A program made the translations under genes and the position numbers. A stretch of DNA of 64,000 nucleotides from JACVRW01 sp963771715 (GTDB lineage: Bacteria > Actinomycetota > Thermoleophilia > Solirubrobacterales > Thermoleophilaceae): positions 620,001 through 684,000 of the forward strand of contig CAVYUQ010000003.1 of the NCBI GenBank assembly GCA_963771715.1, read 5' to 3'. This document shows positions 20,239 through 30,214 of this stretch, one piece after another; within the stretch, counting starts at the first letter, position 1, and every line of letters begins with the position of its first letter. The notes under the pieces are model-generated. The model saw nothing but the letters and a program-made list of their open reading frames with translations. It had not been told where the DNA came from and did no database searches.

Positions 20239-21045
20239 GCGCGGACCCCGAGGTAGGCGTCGAGGCCGTCCTGCCAGGCGGGCAGCGAGGGGCCGTGGCG
20301 CTCGCTCGTGATGACGGAGTAGGCGGGCCGCCGTGCCGGGCGCGGGAACTCCTCGGTCGCACACGGCCGCACCGTGCACTCGACGCCGGCGCGGTCGAAA
20401 ATCTCTCGCGCGAACTCGAACCAGGAGCAGGAGCCCGTGCCGGCCGCGTGCAGCACGCCGCGTCTCGCCGCTGGACGCGAGCGCCACGAGCGCCTCGGCG
20501 AGGTGCCCGGTGAAGGTGGGGCAGCCCACCTGGTCGTCCACCACGCGCAGCTCGTCGCGCTCGCTCGCCAGGCCGAGCATCGTCTCGACGAAGTTCTTCC
20601 CTCCGGCGCCGAACAGCCACGAGGAGCGCACGACGAGATGGTTCGGGTTGGCCTCGGCGGTGGCGCGCTCGCCGGCCAGCTTGGAGCGGCCGTACTCCTG
20701 GAGCGGCGCGGTGGGGTCGGACTCCACGTACGGCTCGCCCTTCGTGCCGTCGAAGACGTAGTCCGTGGAGACGTACAGCACGCGCTCGGCCGCCTCGGCC
20801 ACGTTGCGCGCGCCCTGCTCGTTCACGGCATGGGCGCCCGCCGGGTCGCCCTCGGCCCCGTCGACGTCGGTGTAGGCGGCGCAGTTGATCACCGTCGCGC
20901 CCGCCAGCGCCTCGTTCACCGCGGCGGCGTCGGTCACATCGAGGTCCGCGCGCGTAAGCGCGACGGCCGCGCCGCCCGCAGCCCGCACGGTGTCCTGTCC
21001 GAGCATGCCGCCCGCTCCCACCACATGGATCGCCACGCGGCGCAC
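20235..21045 (-). CDS. rmlD: dTDP-4-dehydrorhamnose reductase, frame broken near 20460
   Basis: Last step of dTDP-L-rhamnose synthesis. N-terminal IHVVGAGGMLGQD nucleotide-binding motif, INCAAYTDVDGAE, VSTDYVFDGTK and YGRSKLAGE (catalytic Tyr and Lys), all RmlD hallmarks. After SSGET an extra base at about 20456-20464 shifts the frame. Removing it restores GVLHAAGTGSCSWFEFAREI and a stop at 20235. About 269 residues mended. GTG at 21045 begins one base after the LacI regulator stop; a GTG at 21036 is an alternative. Confidence 0.85.
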
Positions 21046-21046
21046 T

Positions 21047-22111
21047 CTAGCCGGGGGGTGCCGTCGATTCGCGTATCAGCAGCTCGGCGGGCAGGACGAT
21101 CCGCTTGCGCGTCCGCCTGCCCGACATGCGCGCCTCGAGCAGCTCGAACGAGGTCGCTCCGAGCAGCTCAGCGTCGAGCGCCACCGTGGTCAGGGGCGGC
21201 TCGAGCACGCGAGCGAAGTCCATGTCGTCGAAGCCGACCACGGACAGGTCGTCCGGTATGCGGACGCCGCGCTCGCGCGCCGCCAGGTACATCCCGGCGG
21301 CGATCACGTCGTCGTCGCAGAACACGGCGGTGGGCTGCTCGTCGAGGAGAACCAGTCCGTTCTGGCGAGCGTCCTCGATCGAGATCGGCGTGAGCACCCG
21401 CGGCTGGGTGTCCGGGTCGAGACCGGCCTCGCTGAGAACCCGAACGCGGCTCTCCTCGCGGTGCTGGAAGGTGAGCGCGCGGAAGGCCGCGGCCAGATGG
21501 CCGATGCGGCGATGGCCGAGCTGCACGAGGTGCTCGAAGGCGGCGGCCGAACCGCCGCCGCCATCGAAGCGCACCGATGGCCGCCGCGGCTCCTCGGTCT
21601 CCATCATCACGACGTTCTCGTCCGGCCCGAGCGCGTCCGGGGCCGTTACCTCGAACAGGAGGTAGCCGTCGACCGGCCCGGCCTGGAGCGCCTCGAACGA
21701 CTGCGACTCCCAGTGCCGGTCGTTCTGGGTGTCCACGAGGATCACGATGTAGCCCGCGGCGGCGGCGGCGCGCTGCGCGCCACGAAGCACGCGGCTGAAG
21801 AACGGGTTGGTCATGTCGGGCACCAGCAGGGCCACGGCGCGCGAGGCGCCGAGCCGCAACGCCTGCGCGGCCACGTTCGGCCGGTAGCCGAGCTCGCGCG
21901 CGCAGCGGCGGACGCGCTCCTGGGTGGCCTCCGAGACCCGGCCCTCGGCCTTGCCGGAGAGCACGAGCGAGACCGTGGACTGCGAGACGCCCGCGCAGCG
22001 CGCGACATCGATGCTCGTACAGCGCTGTCGCTCGGGGCGTGCGATGGAGGAACTCAACCACGCGCCGCGGATCGGCTCGGCGTGCCGTCGATCGGCCTTG
22101 ACGGATCTCAT
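21047..22111 (-). CDS. LacI-family transcriptional regulator
   Basis: N-terminal helix-turn-helix SIDVARCAGVSQSTVSLVLS with the hinge region ELGYRPNVAAQALRLG, then a periplasmic-binding-protein-like effector domain (VALLVPDMTNPFFSRVLRGA; FCDDDVIAAGMYLAARERGV; VVGFDDMDFARVLEPPLTTV). ATG at 22111 leaves about 30 residues before the HTH, longer than usual, and a TTG at 22057 would give a more typical length. Only one base separates its stop from rmlD, so it appears to head a regulator-rmlD-rmlB operon. Effector unknown. Confidence 0.9.
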   Translation of the reverse strand: MRSVKADRRHAEPIRGAWLSSSIARPERQRCTSIDVARCAGVSQSTVSLVLSGKAEGRVSEATQERVRRCARELGYRPNVAAQALRLGASRAVALLVPDMTNPFFSRVLRGAQRAAAAAGYIVILVDTQNDRHWESQSFEALQAGPVDGYLLFEVTAPDALGPDENVVMMETEEPRRPSVRFDGGGGSAAAFEHLVQLGHRRIGHLAAAFRALTFQHREESRVRVLSEAGLDPDTQPRVLTPISIEDARQNGLVLLDEQPTAVFCDDDVIAAGMYLAARERGVRIPDDLSVVGFDDMDFARVLEPPLTTVALDAELLGATSFELLEARMSGRRTRKRIVLPAELLIRESTAPPG

Positions 22112-22112
22112 A

Positions 22113-22141
22113 GTCATACGTAGTATGCTCATACGTATGAC
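22113..22141. promoter_or_regulatory. Perfect inverted repeat, probable LacI-family operator
   Basis: Two perfect 10-base arms, GTCATACGTA and TACGTATGAC, separated by 9 bases, in the short divergent region between the LacI-family gene and the 22137 gene. A nested pair CATAC/GTATG lies in the left arm. The position, overlapping the candidate starts of both genes, fits autoregulation and control of the divergent gene. Operator function is inferred from symmetry and position. Confidence 0.6.
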
Positions 22142-22625
22142 GGGATTGACGACAACCATTGGAACGGCACTCGCAGCCGGCGCGCTGGCCCTCGGGAGCG
22201 CGCTGGGCGTGGACGGCGACGGCGGCTCGAGCGACGTGGGCGAGCGCGGAGCCTCGGCCGACGTGGGCCAGCGCGGAACCTCGGCCGACGTGGGCCAGCG
22301 CGCGGCCTCGCTCGACGGCCAGGGCGCTCAGCACTCGCGGACCGCCCTCGTGATCGACGCGTCCCGCGCCCGCGACGGGCGTGAGCTCGTCGACCCGCGC
22401 CTGCGCGACCTGGACGCCGAGGTACGGCTGCCGCGCACGTCGGAGGAGGCGCGCACGAACGTCCGCTACTTCGACTCGCTCGGCTACCGCGTGGTCGTGG
22501 CCGGCCCGGCGGCGGGCGCGGCCGCCACGGCGGCGGGCGTGGACGCGGTGCGGGTGGGGGGTGTGGCGCAGGCGGCCCGCTCGCTGCGCCCGGCCGACGT
22601 TGCGCCCGCCGACGGCGGGCATTGA
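22137..22625 (+). CDS. Hypothetical protein with 9-residue tandem repeats
   Basis: About 162 residues. A hydrophobic N-terminus (GTALAAGALALGSALGV) resembles a signal or anchor. It is followed by three nine-residue repeats of the form S-x-DVGxRxx (SDVGERGAS, ADVGQRGTS, ADVGQRAAS) encoded by 27-base DNA repeats. The C-terminal part (RTALVIDASRARDGRELVD; YFDSLGYRVVVAGPAAGAAA) looks like an alpha/beta fold, perhaps a degenerate nucleotide-binding domain. Divergent from the LacI-family regulator across a 29-base palindrome, and an upstream in-frame ATG at 22125 is possible. Function not recognised. Confidence 0.55.
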   Translation: MTGLTTTIGTALAAGALALGSALGVDGDGGSSDVGERGASADVGQRGTSADVGQRAASLDGQGAQHSRTALVIDASRARDGRELVDPRLRDLDAEVRLPRTSEEARTNVRYFDSLGYRVVVAGPAAGAAATAAGVDAVRVGGVAQAARSLRPADVAPADGGH

Positions 22626-22704
22626 GCAGGTACCGCCGTCGCTTTCCGGTCCATATGGAGGGAAATCGACGACACCCGGTCCGTTAGGTCCCTGTCGGCG
22701 GTCG

Positions 22705-24924
22705 TCAGGGGGCCGTGAACGCGCGCCGTTCACGTTCCCGTAGCGGTCGCGTGCTCCGCCGGCGCGCGATGCTCACGGGGGTGCCGGGCGGCGCGTCCAC
22801 CGTGAAGACGGTGCCGCGGCGGCGGCGCACCACGACCGTGCGGTCGCCCACCTGGAAGCGCACGACTCCGCCGCTCGCGCTGGGCGGGCGGTGGCGGAGG
22901 TCGCGGTCGCGGACGGCGGCCGGGTAGTCGAGCGCCACCGCCACTTGGCCCGCGGGGGCACCGACTCCCCGCACCGTCAGCGTCCTCGCGCGCCGCACTC
23001 GGAAGCTCCGCGACGTCAGGCGGTAGCGCTTGGCCCGGACCTGTAGGCGGTAGCGGCCCGTGGCGGCCGTTCGGGGCACCTCCCAGAGCGCGCGGTAGGC
23101 ACCCTCGCCGTCGACCGTCCACAGCATCCCGAGGCCGAGGTCGCTGTCGACCTTGCGCCAGCGCCCGTCGCTTCTGCGCTGCACGACCACGAAGGCGCGT
23201 CCCAGCGGCCGGTCGAGCCCGTACGGCCCGCCGCGCCAGCCGAAGGCCGCCTGCTCGAAGCGCCGGACCACGCCGGCCGGCTGCTCGGCGATCGTGCCGC
23301 CTGCGGCGCCCGGGTCGTAGGGCGGCCCGTCAGGCGAGACGCCGTTGGTCGGGTCGAGCGGGTAGGCGGCCTGCGCGGGCTCGCCGGCCACCAGCCGGCG
23401 GGAAAGCTCGGCCAGCTCCTGGCGCAGCAGGTTGGATGAGAGCGGGCCGTAGAGCGTCGAGCCGCCCTCGTAATGCTGGCGGTCGTACTCCTCGGGCGTC
23501 GTGAGGTACTGGATGAACTCGCCCGCCAGCCCGGACACCACGATCCGGTCGAGCCCGGTGGCGTCGCGCACCGCCGCGCGTACGCGCGCGCCCACCTCGG
23601 CGGTCGGCTCGCCCGGCAGCGTCACGATCACCCCGTCGCCCACGCGCAGCGCCGTGAGTGGCACCGCCTTCGGCACCGTCGAGGCGTCCAGCGGGATGCC
23701 GACCTTGTGCCCCTGGCCGGGCACCGGCAGGGGGTTCCGCGTGCCCTCGAGCGGCACGCGCGTCAGGTCGAACAGCGGGCCTCGCTCCTCCTCCGACCCG
23801 GTGAGGAACGGGAAGCCGATCATGGCGTAGTCCGCCACGTTGCCGCCCTCGGTGGCCTGCCCGCAGAAGCAGGTGCGCGTCCAGCGCAGGTCCAGCTCCG
23901 GCTCCCTACTGAGCGCGGCACGCGCCTGCCGCCAGGCGCTCAGCATCGCGGCGGCCTCGACCCGTCCCACGTAGTCGGAGGCGGCGGGCCCGTCGCGCAC
24001 CAGCCCCGCCGACTGGTCGCCCTCGTTCGAGTTGCCGTAGACGTTCAGGACCGGCTGGCGGCGCGGCACCCGCCCCGCCCTGCGCACGCCGCGCTCGAAC
24101 ACCTGGAGCGCCGAGGCGTGGTGGTCCTGGTTGTAGTACGGGAAGCTCGACTTCGTGACCGTGCCGTGGTCCGCGAAGGTGGACCAGCCGCCGATCGGCA
24201 CCCGCCGCCCGCGCACGAGCTTGTCCACGCGCAGGACGTTCACCTGCGGGTCGATCGTGTGGTCCACGCCCTGAGGGTCGTCCGAGGCCGAGCCCTGTCC
24301 GCGCTCGCGCTCGATCCCGTGGTCGGCGAGGTGCGCCTCGATGCTGCGGTTCATCGTGAGGCCATGGATCTCCGCCCGGCCCCAGCCGGCCTCCGCGCGC
24401 GAGCGGTCGTCGTCCGCGCGGCGGACGGCAGCGGTGACCTGCCGCACCAGGAACGAGTAGAGCTGCGGATCCGCGGGCGGAGCGTCGAGGAGCCGGTAGA
24501 AGCTCATCGGGTCGGTGACGGTGGCCAGCCCGGGGGCCGCGGTGTTGAACGTCTTGAAGTTCGCGTAGCCGCCGGGCCCCGAGTGCGTGTGCGAGGCCGA
24601 GACGAGCAGGTTCGACTCGGAGAAGCCGCGCGAAGCAAGGGCGTCGCCCACGTGCTTCACGAGACCGCCCGGGACCATGAACAGGTCCACGGCCACGAGC
24701 GCGACCTTGCGGTCGCCTCGCTGGAGCACGAGCGCGCGTGACCATAGGCGGGTGTGCTGGCCCTGCGCGACGCGGTCCTGGCGAGTCCAGCCACCGAGGT
24801 AGTAGCCGGTGCGCGGAGTGATGTCGGCCTTGCCGACGCCCGCGCGCAGCGGAGCCGCCTCCGCGGCCGGGGCGGCCGCGAGAGCGGCCACAAGCAACAG
24901 GAGCAATGCCCCAGGGCGCCTCAC
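22705..24924 (-). CDS. Secreted neutral/alkaline ceramidase-family protein
   Basis: Protein of 739 residues with signal peptide (GALLLLLVAALAAAPAAEA). The neutral ceramidase domain covers most of the length: GVGKADITPRTGYYLGGW, LVSASHTHSGPGGY (zinc-binding His and active region), GGWSTFADHGTV, VYGNSNEGDQSAG and GLAGEFIQYLTTPEEY. The C-terminal about 150 residues form the Ig-like domain seen in this family. Predicted to hydrolyse ceramides or related N-acyl lipids outside the cell. Bacterial homologs are known, but the true substrate here is unproven. Confidence 0.9.
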   Translation of the reverse strand: MRRPGALLLLLVAALAAAPAAEAAPLRAGVGKADITPRTGYYLGGWTRQDRVAQGQHTRLWSRALVLQRGDRKVALVAVDLFMVPGGLVKHVGDALASRGFSESNLLVSASHTHSGPGGYANFKTFNTAAPGLATVTDPMSFYRLLDAPPADPQLYSFLVRQVTAAVRRADDDRSRAEAGWGRAEIHGLTMNRSIEAHLADHGIERERGQGSASDDPQGVDHTIDPQVNVLRVDKLVRGRRVPIGGWSTFADHGTVTKSSFPYYNQDHHASALQVFERGVRRAGRVPRRQPVLNVYGNSNEGDQSAGLVRDGPAASDYVGRVEAAAMLSAWRQARAALSREPELDLRWTRTCFCGQATEGGNVADYAMIGFPFLTGSEEERGPLFDLTRVPLEGTRNPLPVPGQGHKVGIPLDASTVPKAVPLTALRVGDGVIVTLPGEPTAEVGARVRAAVRDATGLDRIVVSGLAGEFIQYLTTPEEYDRQHYEGGSTLYGPLSSNLLRQELAELSRRLVAGEPAQAAYPLDPTNGVSPDGPPYDPGAAGGTIAEQPAGVVRRFEQAAFGWRGGPYGLDRPLGRAFVVVQRRSDGRWRKVDSDLGLGMLWTVDGEGAYRALWEVPRTAATGRYRLQVRAKRYRLTSRSFRVRRARTLTVRGVGAPAGQVAVALDYPAAVRDRDLRHRPPSASGGVVRFQVGDRTVVVRRRRGTVFTVDAPPGTPVSIARRRSTRPLRERERRAFTAP

Positions 24925-24986
24925 GACGGGCGAATTTACCGTTGAGTGCCGAGCCTCGCGCCGGTTGCGCCGCTAGCGTCCCGTGC

Positions 24987-25885
<899 letters not shown>

Positions 25886-25889
<4 letters not shown>

Positions 25890-26611
25890 CGCGGCTGGTG
25901 GGCGCCGAGCTCCTGAAGCTGCGCACCACGCGCACATTCTGGGCGCTGTCCGGCTCGGCACTCGGCCTCGTGCTCCTGATCGTGGTGCTGAACGTGGCGA
26001 TCGAGGACGCGTTCGGCGCCGAGCACGACGTAGTCGAACTGCTCTCGACCGTGGGGATCTGCGGCCTGCTCACGCTCGTGCTCGGAGCGGTGATCGGCGC
26101 GGGCGAGTACCGCCACGGCACGATCGCATGGACGCTGCTCGTGACCCCGCAACGGCTCCGCGCCGTCGGTGCGCAGGTGCTGGCGTGCGCGCTCGGCGGG
26201 CTCGCCATCGGTCTCGGCATCGGCGCGATCACGGCCGCGATAGCGATCCCTTGGCTCGCGGCCAAGGACGCCGCGATGCCGCCGGCAGGCGACCTTCTCC
26301 AGGTGTTCGTGGGCGGCGGGGTCTACGCGGGGCTGGCCGCCGCCTTTGGCGTCGGGCTCGGCGCGCTGCTTCGCAACCAGGTTTCCGCCGTGGTGATCGT
26401 GCTCGTCCTGATCTTCGTGATCGAGCCGGCGCTCGCGGCGCTCATCGAGGGCTTCGGCGCCTTCACGCTCACCGGACTCGGCGCGGCGATGCTCGGCGTG
26501 GACGACGGATCGGAGCTGCTCGCCCCAGGTATCGCCGCGGTCGTCTGGACGCTCTACGCCACCGTGCTCGCCGTGCTCGCCGCGATCAGCACCGCCCGGC
26601 GCGACATCTAG
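25886..26611 (+). CDS. ABC-2 permease
   Basis: GTG start at 25886 inside the ATPase stop (GTGA). The 241-residue protein has about six membrane helices: ALSGSALGLVLLIVVLNVA, LLTLVLGAVIGAG, ALGGLAIGLGIGAITAAIAI, GGGVYAGLAAAFGVGLGALL, VVIVLVLIFVIEPALAALI and a C-terminal TLYATVLAVLAAIS. The GEYRHGTIAWTLLVTPQR region resembles the lantibiotic-immunity type ABC-2 subunits. It converges with and overlaps the rmlA stop by 4 bases. Confidence 0.9.
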
Positions 26612-27675
26612 AGAATCTGAACGTCGGCGCTGTCGCCGAGCACGAAGCGATACGCCTTCGGCAGCGGCGGCCCGCGGCCGATCGTCACGTTCTTCCCGAT
26701 CAGGCTGGCCTCGATTCGGTAGTCGAGCTGCGAGATCCGCGATCCCGACATCACGATCGAGTGCTCCAGCTCCGCGTGCTCGATCGTCACCTCGTCGCCG
26801 ATCGCCGTGTAGGGGCCGATGTACGCGTCGGTGATCTGCGAGCCCACGCCGATCACGGCGGGCCCGCGGACCGTGGTCCGCTCCAACCGGGCGCCCTTCT
26901 CGATCACCACGCGGCCCTCCACGCGGCAGTCCACCAGCTCGCCCTCGATCCGCTCATCCATGTCATCGAGGATCAGCCGGTTCGCCTCGAGCATGTCCTG
27001 CACCTGGCCCGTGTCCTTCCACCAGCCGTCCACGATGTGGGGGTCCACGCGCAGGCCGCGGTCCACGAGCGTCTGGATCGCGTCGGTGATCTCGAGCTCG
27101 TCGCGCCAGGAAGGCTCGATCGAGCGCGCGGCGTCGAAGATCGCCGGCGTGAACATGTACACGCCGACGAGCGCGAGGTCGGTCTTCGGCTCCTTCGGCT
27201 TCTCCACCAGCCGCGCGACGCGGTTGCCGCCGTCGAGCTCCGCCACGCCGTAGTTCTCGGGGTCCGGCACGTGCGTGAGCAGGATCAGCGCGTCGGGCTC
27301 CTCGCTCGTGAACGTCTCCACCAGCCGGACGATGCCGTCGCGCAGCAGGTTGTCGCCGAGGTACATCACGAACGGCGAGTCGCCGAGGAACTCCTCCGCC
27401 GTCAGCACGGCGTGCGCCAGCCCGCGCGGCGCGTCCTGCTCGATGTAGCTGAGCTGCACGCCGAACTGCGACCCGTCGCCGGCGGCCTCGCGGACCTCGG
27501 CGCCGGTCTCCGGCGCGATGATGATGCCCACCTCGGTGATGCCCGCCTCGGCCATCGCCTCGATGCCGTAGAACAGCACGGGCTTGTTCGCCACGGGGAC
27601 GAGCTGCTTCGCGCTCGTGTGCGTGAGCGGCCGAAGGCGCGTGCCCTTGCCGCCGGAGAGAATCAGTCCCTTCAT
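26608..27675 (-). CDS. rmlA: Glucose-1-phosphate thymidylyltransferase, long form
   Basis: First step of dTDP-rhamnose synthesis, joining glucose 1-phosphate and dTTP. The N-terminal nucleotidyltransferase domain (about 1-235) carries LSGGKGTRLRPLTHTSAKQL with the catalytic GxGTRLRPxT-xxxK motif, and VMYLGDNLL. A C-terminal left-handed beta-helix (about 250-345) makes it the long StrD-like type. Same strand as rmlBD but 5.4 kb away; no rmlC is seen in the window. The ATG shares a base with the PPOX stop. Confidence 0.92.
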   Translation of the reverse strand: MKGLILSGGKGTRLRPLTHTSAKQLVPVANKPVLFYGIEAMAEAGITEVGIIIAPETGAEVREAAGDGSQFGVQLSYIEQDAPRGLAHAVLTAEEFLGDSPFVMYLGDNLLRDGIVRLVETFTSEEPDALILLTHVPDPENYGVAELDGGNRVARLVEKPKEPKTDLALVGVYMFTPAIFDAARSIEPSWRDELEITDAIQTLVDRGLRVDPHIVDGWWKDTGQVQDMLEANRLILDDMDERIEGELVDCRVEGRVVIEKGARLERTTVRGPAVIGVGSQITDAYIGPYTAIGDEVTIEHAELEHSIVMSGSRISQLDYRIEASLIGKNVTIGRGPPLPKAYRFVLGDSADVQIL

Positions 27676-28109
27676 CAGTAGACGCCGCCGAGCTTACGGT
27701 GGTCCCAGCTCACGGTGCGTGTAGGAACAAAGGTTAGGCCCACGCGCTTCGGCGCCTGCGCGGCGACCATCGCGCGGATGTCGTCGTTCACCTCGCCGGC
27801 ATAGCGCTCGAACAGCTCGAGTCCGAAGCGCTCCACGTCCTCCGGATCGCGCAAGAGCCGGACGTCGCACTCGAACATCACCCCGCGCAGCTCGTGGTAC
27901 TGCACGCCGTCCTCGAGGCCGAGGGTCGCGCGCGGATCGCGCTCCAGGTTGCGCGCCTTCTGCGACTTGGCGTACGTCCATCCGCGCAGCTCGCTCGCAT
28001 CGCCCACGAACCAGAGCGGAACCATGTGCGCGAGGCCGCGCGGGCCGATCGTGGCGCACTGCATGACCATCTTCTCGGCGAGGAAGTCGCGGACCTCCTC
28101 GCCGGACAT
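27675..28109 (-). CDS. PPOX-class flavin/F420-binding split-barrel protein
   Basis: Pyridoxamine-5'-phosphate-oxidase-like fold. From ATG 28109 the protein starts MSGEEVRDFLAEKMVMQCAT and is about 144 residues. FDPxxxPHxxPLWF-like core appears as GPRGLAHMVPLWFVGD, then WTYAKSQKARNLERDPRATL, typical of F420- or FMN-dependent members in actinobacteria. An upstream ATG at 28184 would add 25 basic residues and overlap PafBC, so I prefer the shorter form. Reaction unknown; overlaps rmlA by one base. Confidence 0.85.
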   Translation of the reverse strand: MSGEEVRDFLAEKMVMQCATIGPRGLAHMVPLWFVGDASELRGWTYAKSQKARNLERDPRATLGLEDGVQYHELRGVMFECDVRLLRDPEDVERFGLELFERYAGEVNDDIRAMVAAQAPKRVGLTFVPTRTVSWDHRKLGGVY

Positions 28110-28119
28110 ATCGATCTGG

Positions 28120-30150
28120 CTACGCCGTGACGGCAAGCTGCTCCGCAGCCTCCAATACGGCCCGCCGTGCCTCCTCCGGCTCAAGCACGACGGCGTCGCC
28201 CGCCTCCTTGAGCATCTCGCGGGCGAGCCACTCGTACGACGCGTACGTGCGCTCGAAGATCACGGAGCCGTCTGACAGCTCCGTGGCGCTCGGGTGGTCC
28301 TCGCGCACCCAGCGCGCGCGCTCGGGCGAGACCCATATGCGAGCCGTGCTGCCGGACTCGACCTCGCCGGTCGCGAGCCAGCCGTGCACGTCGGGTTCCA
28401 CGCCCGGTCGCGGCTCGAAGCTCTCGTCGAGCACATCGACGCTGCGCACGCGATCGAGCCGGTACGAGCGCGGCTTGTCCTTGTCGAGGTCCCAGCAGTG
28501 GATGTACCAGCCCTCCTGGCCATTCACGAGCTTGTACGGCTCGATCGTGCGCTCGGTGAACTCGTCCTCGTTCTCCTTGTAGTACTCGATCTTCACGAGC
28601 CGGCGCCCGACGATCGCGCCGGACACCACGCGGGCAACCTCGGAGTCGTCGCCCTTCGCCGTGGTGATCTGAAGGCCGTCCTCGGCCGGATCCTGGCCGA
28701 GCGCGTCCACGATCTTCTTGCGCGCGGAGGCGAGCGAGCCCTCCGGCAGGTGCTCGCCGATCAGGTCGATCGCCGCGACCAGCGCCTTCGCCTCGAGCGG
28801 CAGCAGGCGAGCCGGCCGCGCGAAGTTGTCGCCGTACGGCTCGGGGTCCACCTCGATCTGGTCGCCCTGGACCTCGGCGTAGAGCACGTACGAGCCGCCG
28901 CCGAAGTTCACGACGTTCAGCACGTCGATGTCCTGGCGCAGCTCCTGGTCGGTCAACTGGAGCGACTCGCAGAGCGGCGCGACGTCGAGCTTGCGGCCCT
29001 CGCGCGCGGCGTCGATCAGGATGCCGGCGAGCGTAACGAGCCGGGCGAAGCGCTCCGGGCGGATCGGCGACTCGCGCCCGTCCTCGTCTTCCTCGGGCTC
29101 GGCCTGCTTGCGGCGGCGCGCGGGCTTGGCGAGCTCGGGCGGCTTGGCGTGGCGCTCGGTGACCAGGTCGAGCCGCTCGCGCGCCTCCGCGGCGAGCTCG
29201 TCCGGTCCCTCGATGCGTGCCTGCTCGCCCAGGCCGAGCACCCACGACACCATCTGCCGCGAGTTCGCGTAGTCGGTCTCGAAGATCACGCCGCCGTCCG
29301 CGTCCGAGACCTCGCCGGCGTGGCCGAAGTGCCGCAGCGCGAGCCAGTCGATCCGGTCGGAGAGCCAGATGCGCGCACGCCCGACGGGGTCGCCGAGCTG
29401 CCAGTCGGTGCGCGTGGCGTAGATGCGCGGGTCGAAGTCCTCCGGGCGGCTGAAGTCGTGCTCGGCCTTCGACGAGTAGCCGACCTTGCCGCGGATGCGC
29501 GAGACGCGGAACACGCGCACGTCGTCGCGCTCGTGGGAGTAGCCGATCAGGTAGAACTGCCCGCCGCGGTAGAGCAGGTGGTACGGGTCCACCTTGCGCT
29601 TCTCCTCCGCGTCGCGCCCGATCGTGTAGTACTCGAAGACGATCGTCTTGCGGCGGAAGATCGCCGTCTCGACCTTCGAGAGCCGCTGCGAGAGCTCGCG
29701 CCCGCCGGCCCCCGCGGTGACCGCGAGCGCCACGCTGCGCTGCTCCGGAGCGTCGAGCGGAGACGGCTTGCCCCAGGAGAGCTGCTGAAGCGCGAGCCGA
29801 AGCGGCTCCGCGTACGCGAACTCGCCGTCCAGCAGCGACAGCGACGTGCGCAGCGCCCCGAGCTCCTTGTCGGTGAACTCGATCGCCGGCAGGTAGAAGT
29901 TCTCCGGCGGCAGCGAGTAGTTCTCCGCCTCGTAGTAGCCCTCGGCCGGCTTGTCGACCTTCAGGTGGATGCCGAGCGACTCGAGCTCCGCGCGGTCGGC
30001 GTAGAAGCGCCGGGCGAAGGCCTCGTCGTTCATCTGCGAGTAGCCCTCGACGTCCTGCTTGATCTCGAGCGCCGAGACCGGCCGTCGCTCCGCCATCAGG
30101 AACGAGATCAGTGACAACTGCCGGATTAGCTTCTCGGTGTCCTTCGCCAT
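28120..30150 (-). CDS. pafBC: Fused PafB-PafC WYL-domain transcriptional regulator
   Basis: 676 residues containing two tandem copies of the PafB/C architecture. Copy 1 has an HTH (KLIRQLSLISFLMAERRPVS), a WYL domain (residues about 160-240, including GGQFYLIGYSHERDDVRVFR) and a WCX extension. A charged linker (RRRKQAEPEEDEDGRE) follows. Copy 2 has an HTH-like domain from RFARLVTLAGILIDA, a WYL domain (EGWYIHCWDLDKDKPRSYRL) and a second WCX. PafBC activates the mycobacterial RecA-independent DNA-damage response, and naturally fused forms are known. Single-stranded nucleic acid is thought to bind the WYL domain. Confidence 0.93.
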   Translation of the reverse strand: MAKDTEKLIRQLSLISFLMAERRPVSALEIKQDVEGYSQMNDEAFARRFYADRAELESLGIHLKVDKPAEGYYEAENYSLPPENFYLPAIEFTDKELGALRTSLSLLDGEFAYAEPLRLALQQLSWGKPSPLDAPEQRSVALAVTAGAGGRELSQRLSKVETAIFRRKTIVFEYYTIGRDAEEKRKVDPYHLLYRGGQFYLIGYSHERDDVRVFRVSRIRGKVGYSSKAEHDFSRPEDFDPRIYATRTDWQLGDPVGRARIWLSDRIDWLALRHFGHAGEVSDADGGVIFETDYANSRQMVSWVLGLGEQARIEGPDELAAEARERLDLVTERHAKPPELAKPARRRKQAEPEEDEDGRESPIRPERFARLVTLAGILIDAAREGRKLDVAPLCESLQLTDQELRQDIDVLNVVNFGGGSYVLYAEVQGDQIEVDPEPYGDNFARPARLLPLEAKALVAAIDLIGEHLPEGSLASARKKIVDALGQDPAEDGLQITTAKGDDSEVARVVSGAIVGRRLVKIEYYKENEDEFTERTIEPYKLVNGQEGWYIHCWDLDKDKPRSYRLDRVRSVDVLDESFEPRPGVEPDVHGWLATGEVESGSTARIWVSPERARWVREDHPSATELSDGSVIFERTYASYEWLAREMLKEAGDAVVLEPEEARRAVLEAAEQLAVTA

Positions 30151-30214
30151 CGCTCGGCACGAGGATAAGCAGGAAACTCCTGTCTTCGCTCCCCGAGTAG
30201 CAGGATCGGCCGCG

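Noticed and set aside
28294..30114. Long plus-strand open frame opposite PafBC
   Set aside because: Antisense shadow of a well-supported gene, with no start context and a biased, domain-free product.
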